From the NCBI RefSeq assembly GCF_031583595.1, contig NZ_CP134145.1, forward strand, positions 1,984,001 through 2,048,000: a stretch of 64,000 nucleotides of DNA. Reading direction: 5' to 3'. A model generated the notes under the pieces. That model was given only the letters and a program-made list of their open reading frames with translations, searched no databases and was not told the DNA's origin. Both the position numbers and the translations under genes were made by a program. The stretch's first letter is position 1; each line of letters opens with the position of its first letter. This stretch comes from Thalassotalea psychrophila. GTDB lineage: Bacteria; Pseudomonadota; Gammaproteobacteria; Enterobacterales; Alteromonadaceae. This document shows, piece after piece, positions 18,548-28,255 of the stretch.

Positions 18548-19255
18548 TTGTCATTAACCTTTGTTGATTTTATTGCATTAGCACTATTTTTTATCTGTTG
18601 GATTGGTTACACCCAATTTGCTCGGGTTAAAGCAAAAAACACTCCTTGTTTATCAAGAGTATTACATCAACATAGAATTCTTTGGATGCGTCAAATTCTT
18701 GATAATGATGTTCGTGTTTCGCATGCCGCATTACTGTCTAATTTAGACCGCCATGTTGCTTTTTTCGCTTCTACCACATTACTGATATTGGCAGGTGTAT
18801 TAACACTGTTTACCCAAGTAGAAAATGTAAATGAAGTGTTATCATCAATTCCTATTGCAACAGAGCGCAATAATGTAGCGATTCAAGTCAAACTTAGTTT
18901 ATTAGGTATGATATTTGTTATGGCATTTTTTCAGTTTACTTGGTCTATGCGCCAATACGGTTTTTTAAACATATTAATAGGAGCAGCTCCTGTTGCTGAG
19001 AAAACCACAAATCCAGCGTTACTAGACTACGCAAAACAAATGGGTGTAGTACAAGACCAAGCAGGGCACGCTTATAATTATGGTTTACGATCATATTACT
19101 TTTCACTCGCCGCCCTAAGTTGGTTTTTTCATCCTTTATTGTTTATTACTTCCAGCCTTGCGGTTGTCTACGTATTGTTTTACCGCGAGTTTAAGTCAAG
19201 GGCATTAAAGGCAATAAAGTTAGCAATTCAAGACTTGGGCTCTGAGGATATATGA
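18548..19255 (+). CDS. DUF599 family membrane protein
   Basis: A 235-residue integral membrane protein with about four helices (residues 5-22, 75-92, 118-135, 182-215). It matches the DUF599 pattern, including the early YTQFARVKAK and RQILDNDVRVSHAALL. It starts with TTG at 18548, 7 bases after TTGGA. Its stop overlaps the next start (ATGATGA). Function unknown. Confidence 0.78.
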   Translation: MSLTFVDFIALALFFICWIGYTQFARVKAKNTPCLSRVLHQHRILWMRQILDNDVRVSHAALLSNLDRHVAFFASTTLLILAGVLTLFTQVENVNEVLSSIPIATERNNVAIQVKLSLLGMIFVMAFFQFTWSMRQYGFLNILIGAAPVAEKTTNPALLDYAKQMGVVQDQAGHAYNYGLRSYYFSLAALSWFFHPLLFITSSLAVVYVLFYREFKSRALKAIKLAIQDLGSEDI

Positions 19256-19641
19256 TGAGAAAACTACAAGGTGGCTGTCATTGTAAAAAGGTTCGCTTTG
19301 AAATTTTAGTGGAACAAACCCCGTTTATAACAAACTGTAATTGCTCAATATGTTCGATGACCGGCTTTATCCATTTAATTGTACCGGGCAATAAATTTAC
19401 TCTGCTCAGTGATGAAGATGAATTAAGTTGTTATCAGTTTAATAGCAAAATTGCTAAGCACTTCTTTTGTAAAACCTGTGGGATAAAACCTTTTTATGTA
19501 CCGCGCTCAAACCCAGACGGCTATAGCGTTAATGCTAAATGCTTAGATACAAATGACTGGCAACAATGGCCGATAGAAGATTTTGACGGTCAAAACTGGG
19601 AAGATAATGCCGCCTCACTTGCGCACTTATCCAAATCGTAA
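19252..19641 (+). CDS. GFA/Mss4-fold zinc-binding protein
   Basis: A 129-residue protein of the glutathione-dependent formaldehyde-activating (GFA) family. The Cys sets GGCHCKKVRF, NCNCSICSMTGF and FFCKTCGIKPF are the zinc ligands of the Mss4 fold. It overlaps the DUF599 gene by 4 bases, so it is translationally coupled. Catalysis with formaldehyde is not implied, since most family members have no proven activity. Confidence 0.88.
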   Translation: MMRKLQGGCHCKKVRFEILVEQTPFITNCNCSICSMTGFIHLIVPGNKFTLLSDEDELSCYQFNSKIAKHFFCKTCGIKPFYVPRSNPDGYSVNAKCLDTNDWQQWPIEDFDGQNWEDNAASLAHLSKS

Positions 19642-19696
19642 AAGTATGAAGCTTGCAGCCATACAGCTTTAACATTAACCAAAAGTAGATTTCGCC

Positions 19697-20212
19697 GTGC
19701 ACCCTTTAGCTAACTATTCAATCAACGATTTTGACAAACATAATTGCTTGAAACTTTCTTTCATTTTTTATTTTATTTTGGCTTTTTTACTCAGAGGATA
19801 TGCCATTGGTATAATGTCGTTAAGTAATTTACGCGACAAATTAAGTTTGATCCAATGGGTATACTCAGATTCAAGTCTGTTTTATTTAAGTTTAGCCACA
19901 GGTATTCCAGGCCTTATTTTGCTAATTGTAATTTTTGCTCGAAAGCCTAAAGCTAGTCATTGGATACAAACGTTATGGCCAAAATTTTTACTGTTAAGCA
20001 GCATAGCTATTTGCGTGGATTTAAGTTTTTATTGGGGCCAGAAGCTTTTATTTGGTCAAGGGAAATTGAACTGGTTAATAGTACAAACAATTATTGGTAT
20101 AGGTTTATTGGTGCTAGCGAAAAAAAGCAAACGGGCGCAAATTAACTTAGAGGAATTTCCGCAAGAAATAGATGACACACCAAGAAAAGTAAGGCCAGAA
20201 CAAGCTAAGTAG
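19697..20212 (+). CDS. DUF2919-like membrane protein
   Basis: A 171-residue protein with four predicted helices (about residues 20-38, 58-78, 92-108, 124-140). It resembles YfeZ/DUF2919 proteins of Alteromonadales in its opening (NYSINDFDKHNCLKLS). The start is GTG at 19697. It lies 55 bases after the GFA gene, likely the same transcript. The C-terminal tail is highly charged. Function unknown. Confidence 0.68.
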   Translation: MHPLANYSINDFDKHNCLKLSFIFYFILAFLLRGYAIGIMSLSNLRDKLSLIQWVYSDSSLFYLSLATGIPGLILLIVIFARKPKASHWIQTLWPKFLLLSSIAICVDLSFYWGQKLLFGQGKLNWLIVQTIIGIGLLVLAKKSKRAQINLEEFPQEIDDTPRKVRPEQAK

Positions 20213-20342
20213 TAATATTAACTTAGAAGCAACATTTCAAAGTGTTTGCTATTAATTATGACCTAAACTTGAATATATAAGACCAGTATATGTTGGTTGA
20301 TTTTGACATCATCTAGTCGTTTTTACCCATTTAGTGAGTTTT

Positions 20343-21482
20343 ATGTCTTCATACCTAATGCGCGTTATTCTAATTCCATCATCGGTATTTTTGTCGGTAA
20401 TGTTTGGTGGTGCGTTTGGCTCTGGCCAAGAAGTGGTGCAGTTTATGTCAGGCCACGGCCCTTATGGTGGTATTGTTTCAATGATCACCATAGGCTTAGT
20501 TTATGCCGTTTGTTTATTTCTCTGTTTTGAATTTGCACGCAAGTTTAAAGCTTATGACTACCGAAGCTTTTTTAAGGTTTTATTAAATAAAGGCTGGTTT
20601 TGTTACGAGATTTTGATCATGCTTGGTTTAGTTGTTGCTTTGGCTATATGTGCTACTGCCGCAGGAACCATTGCTAAAGACCATTTTGGCTATGAGACTA
20701 TTTATGGTAGTGCTGTATTATTAGTTATTGTGGTCGTACTGAATTATTTAGGCCGAAAATACGTAGAAAGCTCGATGATTTATTCGGTTGTTGCCTTAGC
20801 TATTATACTCATATACCTATTTTTCGATGTGATGTTAGATGATAATTATCGTAATATCATAGTTACTAAATTTGCTGAAGACACATTAACCCAGCAAACA
20901 TTTCTAGATTCTGTTTTTACAGGCTTAAAATACGGATTCTCTAATGCTGGTTTTATTCCTCTGGTACTTTACTGTGCCATTCAGCTAAAAACACGAAAAG
21001 AGGCATTTATAGCAGCTTGTATCGCTGGCTATGTAGCAATATCACCAGCAATATCTTTTCATACTATTTTTATGATTGGCTACCCAGAGATAGTTGGCCA
21101 GGAACTACCTAGTTACTGGATATTAGAGCAAATAGAATCTGCCTTATTCATCGATCTTTATGTAAGTGTCGTATTTATCATGATTGCACAAACTGGTGTA
21201 GGCTTATTACAGGGCTTCGTCGAGCGAATTGATTCATATAACATAGAGAAACGTGGTAAAAAATTATCTGGTTTCGGGCATGCACTTGTATCAACGGTGT
21301 TATTTTTTGCCAGTATTTGGCTTGCCAGTATCGGTTTGATGGAATTAGTCGCTAAAGGCTACACATTTTTCTCAGCGTCCTTTTTTATATTCTTCTTTAT
21401 TCCTTTATTTACTTATGGCTTATATTTGATTTTTTGTAAAAAACATCAAGTAAGTGAAGAGCTTGTTACTAATAAAATATAG
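20343..21482 (+). CDS. YkvI-like multi-helix transporter
   Basis: A 379-residue protein with about ten transmembrane helices. It looks like the YkvI (COG3949) group of the amino-acid/polyamine transporter superfamily. The unwound-helix-like start VMFGGAFGSGQEVVQF and the mid-protein motif YGFSNAGFIPLVLYC support this. The start is set at the ATG at 20343, with GTGAG just upstream. An in-frame GTG at 20334 is possible. The substrate is unknown. An AraC-type regulator follows on the same strand 96 bases later and could control it. Confidence 0.75.
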   Translation: MSSYLMRVILIPSSVFLSVMFGGAFGSGQEVVQFMSGHGPYGGIVSMITIGLVYAVCLFLCFEFARKFKAYDYRSFFKVLLNKGWFCYEILIMLGLVVALAICATAAGTIAKDHFGYETIYGSAVLLVIVVVLNYLGRKYVESSMIYSVVALAIILIYLFFDVMLDDNYRNIIVTKFAEDTLTQQTFLDSVFTGLKYGFSNAGFIPLVLYCAIQLKTRKEAFIAACIAGYVAISPAISFHTIFMIGYPEIVGQELPSYWILEQIESALFIDLYVSVVFIMIAQTGVGLLQGFVERIDSYNIEKRGKKLSGFGHALVSTVLFFASIWLASIGLMELVAKGYTFFSASFFIFFFIPLFTYGLYLIFCKKHQVSEELVTNKI

Positions 21483-21578
21483 ACTGACTTATTTTAACGG
21501 TTGCTTTAATTTCAATTTATAGGCTAGTATTTAACTTAACTTAACATTTTATATACTAGCTTTAGGTCCCTTTTATCA

Positions 21579-22598
21579 ATGGCAAACATATCTCCAAGCA
21601 GTTTTTATGGTAATGCCGCAACGATTTGCCTAGCATTAAAATCATCCAATATAGACGCTAACGCAATATTGGCGCAAGCAGGTATAAATCTTAGCGAATA
21701 TAAATCTGGTATGAATCGGGTACCACACGAATTAATGAATAATTTGATTCGTTTGAGTGTTCAGGCAACAGATCCTACGTTAAGCTTTAAATGTGTAGAG
21801 TTCTTAAGTCCGGCTAGTTACCATGCTCTTGGCGTTGGACTACTATACAGCGATACGCTTCGTTCTTTTTGTCAACGCTATCAACGTTACTTTGGTCTAA
21901 TTTCGACACTTCTTAAAGTCGAATACACAGAGACCATGGGCTCCGCATGCTTAACAAGTGTAGAGTACGATAGTAATTGCCAAACAGTGAAAAACTTTGA
22001 TTCAGATACATTTGCCGCAATCACCTTAAAATTTGCCCGAATGATCAGCGGCCCTGAGTATAATTTAAAGAAAATATCATTGATTTGGACACCTCCTGAA
22101 GAGATCAGACAACAATATTATGATCACTTTAATTGTGATATTGAATTTGGCGCTGAAAAAACCAAAGTATGTTTTGATGTTGCCGACCTTGATAAAGAGC
22201 TACCGGCTTCTAATTTAGAACTTGCCCGAGAAAGTGATAAAACAGTAACTGAGTTTTTAGAAAAAACTGCAAAAGTTGATTTAAAATCACGTGTTGTTGC
22301 TAAACTTATCGAATTTTTGCCATCTGGTGACTGCTCACGCGAACGTGTTGCCATGTCATTACATATGACGGCGAGTACCTTTCACAACAAGTTAAAGCAA
22401 GAAGGTACGAACTATCAAGACTTACTCGACCAAATTCGCCAGGAATTAGCCGAACAATATATTGGGAAAGACGGTTTGTCTATGGCTGAAGCCACGTACT
22501 TACTTGGTTTTACCGATTGTAGTAACTTTTCCCGCGCTTTCAAACGCTGGGTGGGCATGTCGCCAAGAGATTATCGAAATTCGTTGGAAAACAATTAA
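21579..22598 (+). CDS. AraC-family transcriptional regulator
   Basis: A 339-residue cytosolic regulator. The N-terminal half (about residues 10-205) matches the arabinose-binding-like domain of OruR/ArgR-type AraC proteins (SPASYHALGVGLLYSDTL). The C-terminal 100 residues form the double helix-turn-helix, ending in the signature LGFTDCSNFSRAFKRWVGMSPRDYR. It is followed by a strong terminator. Possible targets are the upstream transporter gene or the downstream metalloprotease, which is inference from position. Confidence 0.93.
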   Translation: MANISPSSFYGNAATICLALKSSNIDANAILAQAGINLSEYKSGMNRVPHELMNNLIRLSVQATDPTLSFKCVEFLSPASYHALGVGLLYSDTLRSFCQRYQRYFGLISTLLKVEYTETMGSACLTSVEYDSNCQTVKNFDSDTFAAITLKFARMISGPEYNLKKISLIWTPPEEIRQQYYDHFNCDIEFGAEKTKVCFDVADLDKELPASNLELARESDKTVTEFLEKTAKVDLKSRVVAKLIEFLPSGDCSRERVAMSLHMTASTFHNKLKQEGTNYQDLLDQIRQELAEQYIGKDGLSMAEATYLLGFTDCSNFSRAFKRWVGMSPRDYRNSLENN

Positions 22599-22615
22599 TA
22601 AACTGTCGACCTATC

Positions 22616-22648
22616 AGCCGAATCAACATAATTGATTCGGCTTTTTTT
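22616..22648 (+). terminator. Rho-independent terminator after the AraC gene
   Basis: AGCCGAATCA-ACATAAT-TGATTCGGCT followed by six or more T. A perfect 10-bp stem starts 17 bases past the stop. Confidence 0.9.
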
Positions 22649-22777
22649 GTTCGAGCGCATAATAAATCAATAAATTAACTCTAGATTAAACTTTATTGAC
22701 TGGAAATTTGTTTAGTATTCTGTAAATATTCGCTATTGCCTAAATAAAAACTTGCCTTAGATAAAGTTGTTTCCTAT

Positions 22778-25102
22778 ATGAAAATGTTTTTAGCTTATAC
22801 AGCTGCGCTGTTAATTACCGCTATCATTCCTGTTAATGCACAAACTGCATTTCAGTCACCGGTTTGGACTGATATAGATAAAAATGATTCTCATATACAG
22901 GCAAAAACCAGTCAACTATCTAGCACTAAGAATTTAAAGGCAAAATATTACCGATCTATAAACGTTGATTTTTATGCATTAACTCAACAAATGTCGAACC
23001 AAAAATTAATTATTGAAGTACCGATACCTGATGGCGAAATTGTTAAATTTGAACTATCAGAGAACAGTGTTTTACCGACCGAATTATCAAAAAAATATCC
23101 ATCTATACGAGCCTTTAATGGCGTTCAAGTTGATAATCCAAATCACACCGGTCGTTTTGATATTACCCCACAAGGTTTTCATGGCTTAATAACTTATAAA
23201 GGCAAAACCATATATATAGATCCTCAATATCAGGGTAATCCATTTGAATATGCAAGCTATTATAAACAAGATGCGCAAAAGCTAGCATCTATACCTGCTG
23301 ATTTGGTTAAGGCAGTTAAGAACAATACAAACGTTTTAGCTGCGAAAAGCGTAGCCAATAGTCCTATCAATAAAACCTATCGTATAGCGTTTTCTGCAAC
23401 GGGTGAATATAGCGAATTTCATGGTGGCACAAAGGAGTTAGTGTTAGCTGCATTAACCACGTTAACAAATCGAATGAATCAAGTGTTCGAACGAGACTTA
23501 GCCGTAAGCTTACAACTAGTCGCTGAGACTGATGCCGTGATCTTCCTTGACCCAGTAACAGATCCATTCTTAAATAACGATGATGATGTGTATAAAAATG
23601 CAGTGGTTTTGCAGCAATATTTGGGTAATGATAAGTTTGATCTAGGCCATGTTGTAACAACCGGAGCAGGTGGTTTAGCCGGTGTTGGGGTTGCTTGTGA
23701 TAACGATTTAGTCGATGAAAACGATCCCAATTCAGGTGTTTGGAAGGCGTTAGGAGTTACCGGCAGTTTAGCGCCCACCAACGACAGTTTTTATATCGAC
23801 TTTGTTGCCCATGAACTTGGTCATCAGTTTGGTGCTGAACATAGCTTCAATTCTTTAAGTGAGGCATGTTCAGGCAACCGTTGGGAAACATCAGCATTTG
23901 AGCCGGGCAGTGGCTCTACCATAATGGCCTACACAGGAATTTGTGCCCCTACAAATTTACAAGAAAACTCCGATGATTATTTTCACGTTGAATCAATACG
24001 TGAAATTACTACATATTTAACTAATGACCCGTGGGGAATCGGACAAACTTGTGGTCAGACATTAACTAATAATAACAATGCACCAACAGTAGATGCAGGC
24101 AATAATTATACAATACCCGCAAATACGCCGTTTAAACTAACTGCTCAAGCGAATGATATTGATGGCGATGATGTTACTTATACATGGGAGCAGGTTGATT
24201 TAGGCACTGCATCATTTGACCCTGAAACTATGGTTGATGATGGCAGCAGACCTATTTTCAGATCATATAAACCTAGCCTAATCAATTACCGAGTGTTACC
24301 GCAATTAGAAAGTATTTTATCCGGTGAATTAGTCATGGGTGAAAATTACCCAACTACAAACCGAGCGTTAAATTTTAAAGTCACCGCCAGAGACGGAGTC
24401 GGCGGTGTAGCATCTGATAGCATGATTGTTAATGTTGAAGCCAGTAGTGATGCATTTATTATTACGCAACCAAGTGTAGGTGAGTTTTGGCAAAACGAAA
24501 CTCAGAGCCAAATCCGCTGGAACGTAAGTAATACAAATAGTGCTCCAATAAACTGCATGTTTGTTGATATTGAATTTTCAGCTAATGGCGGCGAGTCCTT
24601 TAATACAATGCTTGCGACCAATACAGCTAATGATGGTGAACATATAGTGAGTACGCCAAGTGGAGATAGTAAAAGCGCGAGGTTGAAAGTGTCATGCGTT
24701 GATAATATCTTTTTTAATATTTCTGACGAATTTGAAGTGTTTAATCCACCTGTAGCAAATGATGATGCTTATGATGTTGCTTTTGAAAGCAAAAATAATA
24801 TTTTTGATGTTTTAGTTAATGATTCAGATCTTACCCCAGGTGATAACTTATCCTTGATTTCTGTTACCTATAATGGGGAAGGGGCCGTAAGCATTATCAA
24901 TAATACCCTAAGCTATACTGCTCCTAATAATTATACTGGCTCTGAAACATTAACTTATCAAATAGCCGATAAGTCAGGTTATAGAGCTCGCGCTACGGTA
25001 ACAATAACTGTTAACGAAAAAACCACGTCAAAATCAAGCAGTGGAGCATTGTTATGGCTGAATTTAATGCTTTTACTTTTCCTCATCAAGCGCAGTAATT
25101 AG
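22778..25102 (+). CDS. Secreted reprolysin-like metalloprotease with GlyGly-CTERM-like tail
   Basis: A 774-residue exoprotease. It has a signal peptide (about residues 1-22) and a propeptide-like region to about 200. The metzincin zinc site HELGHQFGAEH has ligands His345, His349 and His355 with catalytic Glu346, and the Met-turn is IMAYTG. Downstream are PKD/Ig-like beta domains (NAPTVDAGNNYTIPANTP; FEVFNPPVANDDAYDV). The C terminus is SSSGA, a hydrophobic helix, then KRSN, which fits a GlyGly-CTERM sorting signal for the rhombosortase at 7054. It likely degrades proteins outside the cell or at the surface. No good ribosome-binding site was seen. Confidence 0.9.
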   Translation: MKMFLAYTAALLITAIIPVNAQTAFQSPVWTDIDKNDSHIQAKTSQLSSTKNLKAKYYRSINVDFYALTQQMSNQKLIIEVPIPDGEIVKFELSENSVLPTELSKKYPSIRAFNGVQVDNPNHTGRFDITPQGFHGLITYKGKTIYIDPQYQGNPFEYASYYKQDAQKLASIPADLVKAVKNNTNVLAAKSVANSPINKTYRIAFSATGEYSEFHGGTKELVLAALTTLTNRMNQVFERDLAVSLQLVAETDAVIFLDPVTDPFLNNDDDVYKNAVVLQQYLGNDKFDLGHVVTTGAGGLAGVGVACDNDLVDENDPNSGVWKALGVTGSLAPTNDSFYIDFVAHELGHQFGAEHSFNSLSEACSGNRWETSAFEPGSGSTIMAYTGICAPTNLQENSDDYFHVESIREITTYLTNDPWGIGQTCGQTLTNNNNAPTVDAGNNYTIPANTPFKLTAQANDIDGDDVTYTWEQVDLGTASFDPETMVDDGSRPIFRSYKPSLINYRVLPQLESILSGELVMGENYPTTNRALNFKVTARDGVGGVASDSMIVNVEASSDAFIITQPSVGEFWQNETQSQIRWNVSNTNSAPINCMFVDIEFSANGGESFNTMLATNTANDGEHIVSTPSGDSKSARLKVSCVDNIFFNISDEFEVFNPPVANDDAYDVAFESKNNIFDVLVNDSDLTPGDNLSLISVTYNGEGAVSIINNTLSYTAPNNYTGSETLTYQIADKSGYRARATVTITVNEKTTSKSSSGALLWLNLMLLLFLIKRSN

Positions 25103-25558
25103 TTAATTAAATAGTTAAATACAACTCAAACAAACTACTGAAATACCAAAGCCGCTATTATTTAGAATTAAGCGATATCATCAATCTTGTACATTTACAT
25201 TTACAGATTTGCAGCCAAACTGTAAAAGCTAATAAAAAGCATCAGCATACCTTTGCTTATAAAAGCCATTTTGCTAATTGTAAATATTCACAATTAGGCA
25301 TGCATTTAGATGACCAAACTATAAGTGCTTAAATTAATTTATAATATTTTTACAATCTATATTTTTATTTCTTATAAAACAGATGGTTAGTGTAATTGTG
25401 AAATAAATGTAAGTTTTTAAAGGTTAAGTAGGATTGATTTTTTTACATTTTTAGCCATGTCTTTGAAACGTTTAGATATCTTGTTTGTTGTAATTTCTTG
25501 TTATTTTAGGTTAATGAAAGTTTAATGATTTTATTAATTTAAAAGGCTTAGAGATCAA
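25103..25558. other. Gene-free AT-rich region upstream of the regulator gene
   Basis: 456 bases with no credible gene and no clear terminator after the metalloprotease. It contains several GTAAA/TTTACA-type motifs around 25185-25215 and 25395-25450, without a confident promoter call. Confidence 0.4.
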
Positions 25559-27655
25559 ATGATTGAAGTAGCATCACGTAAATATAATATTGGCCGCTGG
25601 CAAATTGACTGCACTAAAATGACCATTACAAATGAGCATGAGTCTGTCCAATTATCAGCCAAAGTGTTTGAATTACTTAAATTATTTATAGTTAGCTCCG
25701 ATCATATTGTAAGCAAAGATGAGGCTATTGAAAAAGTTTGGTTGAATAATAAAGGTGTTGCCAAAACGGGCTTTCCTAATGCGCTTTGTGTTTTAAGAAA
25801 AATATTTACCGACTTAGGTGCTGAGCCCAACGAAGTATTTATAACGATACCTAAAGTTGGCTATCAACTTATTACAACTGCAGAAGCTATTCAAATTGAA
25901 TCAGATCAAACAGCACCAGATATAACAAACAGTAAACAAAAGTATTTGTGGGCAGCGGTGATAAGTGTTGCGATAGCATTTGTAGCAACTTATTTGATGA
26001 TTAACCATTCAAAGCAAGATAAAACAGCCATTCAAACCGTAAAAACTCAAACTAAAGCGAAACGAATCACTAACTTTGAAGGTATTGAGGAACAACCTAC
26101 GATAAGCCCCAATGGACAGTTAATGGCTTTTCAATGGCGCCAAACAAGAAAACATAGCCAAATTTATATCAAGGATTTATCAGATGATAGCGCCGAACTA
26201 CGCTTAGTTTCTCAAAGTGATGCAGAGGAGGTAACGCCAGTATGGTCTTCAGATGGTTTATCTTTAGCCTACATTCGTATTTATACAAATGGCGAATGCC
26301 AAGTGAGAATCTATCACTTAATTTCAAATAAAGATAAATTAGTCGATACTGGTTGCGGACAAGATAAATTTAACCATGGTCTTGATTGGAGCAGTGATGG
26401 TCGTTATTTAGTATATCCGAAAGTTTTACAAGGTCGAGTTGCTATATTTCGTCATGATTTAACAGATAATTCGACTAAGCAACTAACAAAACCAAACCTT
26501 AACCAAAGTGATTCTCTAGTAGTATTTATTGAAGAAGATCAAAAGATTGCAGTGATCCGTAAGAACAACTTTCAATCACAACTTTTTATCACCAATGCCA
26601 ATAGTATGGATGATTATGTCGAAGAAGTTTTATTAAAAAATGATAATACTATGCTTGGCCTAGCTTGGGATGCGAGAAACAGACAAATTATTGTCACAAA
26701 ACCGAAACAAGGTCAGTTTGTTATTGAAGCTTATGATTTAGATGATAAAAAGTGGTTTTTTATTGATGACTCTCCAACACCAGGTAGTGTGTCAATTAAC
26801 CCTGCTTCTGGGGAACTGGTATTTTCTCGTCATAGTGCCAGTGAATTCATTGAAGAAAGATCATTACAAACAGGTGAAACACTTCGTCGAATCGCATCTT
26901 CATCGAGAGATCTTTACGGGCAGTATAGTAACAATGCTGACAGTATATTATTTAATTCTAATCGTTCTGGAAGTTGGGAGCTTTGGCTTAAAAATAAATC
27001 TGGAAGCAAACAGTTGACTAATAATATTGGTTTACCATTTGTGCCAACAGTTTCACCATCAGGTGAGAAGTTTGCTGTGGTATTTAAACAACCAGATGAA
27101 GATAAAAGTCAGTTTTTTATAGGAACTTTACCTACTGGTGAGCTAACAAAAGTAGCTGAGTTCGATTTAAATGTGACTAACCCTTTTTGGTCACAACAAG
27201 AAGATACCTTATTTTTTTCAGCTAGTGTTAACTCAAAACAAGGGATCTACAGTTACAACATAGAAACCAAAATGGTTAAAAATATCACTAGTAGCGATGA
27301 GATTTTTGCTGTTCAAGGCAGTGATGGTTATTTATATATGAGTCGTACTAATCAATCAGGTATTTGGCAGTATAATATTGAAAGTGACAAATTTATCAAG
27401 GTAGTATCAGAATTAACTGCAAGTGATTATGGTAACTATTTTTGGATGAATGATGCTTTGTATTATATTCAGCGCAGTGATGAATATGATCAAATCAAAA
27501 AATTAAAAACTAGCAGTGAAGATGAAGTTGTACTTACCCTTCCTGCGAGCTCTATACGAAATTATCGTGGTTTATCCCCTACAGCAAATCAATCTATTCT
27601 AATCAGCTTACATGGCATTAATGATGCTGATATATATGCCATGCTGCTAAATTAG
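25559..27655 (+). CDS. Membrane-anchored OmpR-type regulator with TolB-like propeller
   Basis: A 698-residue one-component regulator of the CadC/ToxR architecture. A winged-helix DNA-binding domain occupies residues 8-105 (SAKVFELLKLF; VLRKIFTDLGAEPNEVFITI; PKVGYQLI). One transmembrane helix follows at about 134-153. The periplasmic part of about 540 residues contains PD40/WD40-like blades (ISPNGQLMAFQW, WSSDGLSLAYI, WSSDGRYLVYP). The propeller presumably senses a periplasmic ligand or partner. It lies between a secreted metalloprotease and the subtilase cluster, so control of exoproteases is a reasonable guess. Confidence 0.9.
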   Translation: MIEVASRKYNIGRWQIDCTKMTITNEHESVQLSAKVFELLKLFIVSSDHIVSKDEAIEKVWLNNKGVAKTGFPNALCVLRKIFTDLGAEPNEVFITIPKVGYQLITTAEAIQIESDQTAPDITNSKQKYLWAAVISVAIAFVATYLMINHSKQDKTAIQTVKTQTKAKRITNFEGIEEQPTISPNGQLMAFQWRQTRKHSQIYIKDLSDDSAELRLVSQSDAEEVTPVWSSDGLSLAYIRIYTNGECQVRIYHLISNKDKLVDTGCGQDKFNHGLDWSSDGRYLVYPKVLQGRVAIFRHDLTDNSTKQLTKPNLNQSDSLVVFIEEDQKIAVIRKNNFQSQLFITNANSMDDYVEEVLLKNDNTMLGLAWDARNRQIIVTKPKQGQFVIEAYDLDDKKWFFIDDSPTPGSVSINPASGELVFSRHSASEFIEERSLQTGETLRRIASSSRDLYGQYSNNADSILFNSNRSGSWELWLKNKSGSKQLTNNIGLPFVPTVSPSGEKFAVVFKQPDEDKSQFFIGTLPTGELTKVAEFDLNVTNPFWSQQEDTLFFSASVNSKQGIYSYNIETKMVKNITSSDEIFAVQGSDGYLYMSRTNQSGIWQYNIESDKFIKVVSELTASDYGNYFWMNDALYYIQRSDEYDQIKKLKTSSEDEVVLTLPASSIRNYRGLSPTANQSILISLHGINDADIYAMLLN

Positions 27656-27682
27656 CCATACCAAGCTGTAAATTTAATACAT

Positions 27683-27712
27683 AAAATGACAACAATACTG
27701 TTGTCATTTTTT
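27683..27712 (+). terminator. Rho-independent terminator after the regulator
   Basis: AAAATGACAACA-ATAC-TGTTGTCATTTT followed by TT. A perfect 12-bp stem begins 28 bases past the stop. Confidence 0.85.
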
Positions 27713-27714
27713 AC

Positions 27715-27787
27715 ATCAGGGATGATGGAATGCCAACTCAACATGGATGTTTTTTAGAGTTGGCTCAAATCAGGGATGATGGAATGC
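27715..27787. repeat. Direct repeat pair flanking a small inverted repeat
   Basis: ATCAGGGATGATGGAATGC occurs at 27715-27733 and exactly again at 27769-27787. Between them CCAACTC and GAGTTGG pair around an inner AACAT-GG-ATGTT hairpin. The layout resembles a small repeat unit bounded by a duplicated sequence. Confidence 0.7.
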
Positions 27788-28255
27788 TAATCTAACACCC
27801 TAACTCCCTAGCTCCGCGCCTAACTTCCTGAAACCTCTCCATAACTTCCTGAACTCGTTTCAAGATCTGATGTATCACGATGCTTGTAAAATTAACGAAA
27901 CAGAATTCACTACCTATTGTAAACAGATTGTAATGTATTGTTTTTAATATGGTTAATAGGTTTTCGTTGTCAACTTTAAGACATAACAATTAAAGCAAAT
28001 GACAATGTTTAAATGTTAAAAAGTGTTAATTTGTAGCTGAGAATGTAATTAAGGCAAAACTCTCTAAAACCCTCTATTTAAAAGGGTTGTATGAAAAAAG
28101 TAAGTTAATTTTAAAGTAATTGTAACCTTTTGCCGTTGAAGTTGCCTTTAGTGCCTTGTATTTATATTGCCCATTAAAAACGCCGAAATAATTCAAATTC
28201 ATTTTTACACCATGACATTTGAATTTAAACAACATAGTTAAATAAAGAGGACACT
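27788..28255. other. Gene-free leader region of the subtilase cluster
   Basis: It starts with a pyrimidine-rich CTAACTCCCTAGCTCC-type tract (27795-27850), related to tracts at about 6130 and 10240. The rest is very AT-rich and should contain the promoter for the gene at 28256. AAGAGGACACT just before that gene is its ribosome-binding site. No confident promoter boxes were found. Confidence 0.4.
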
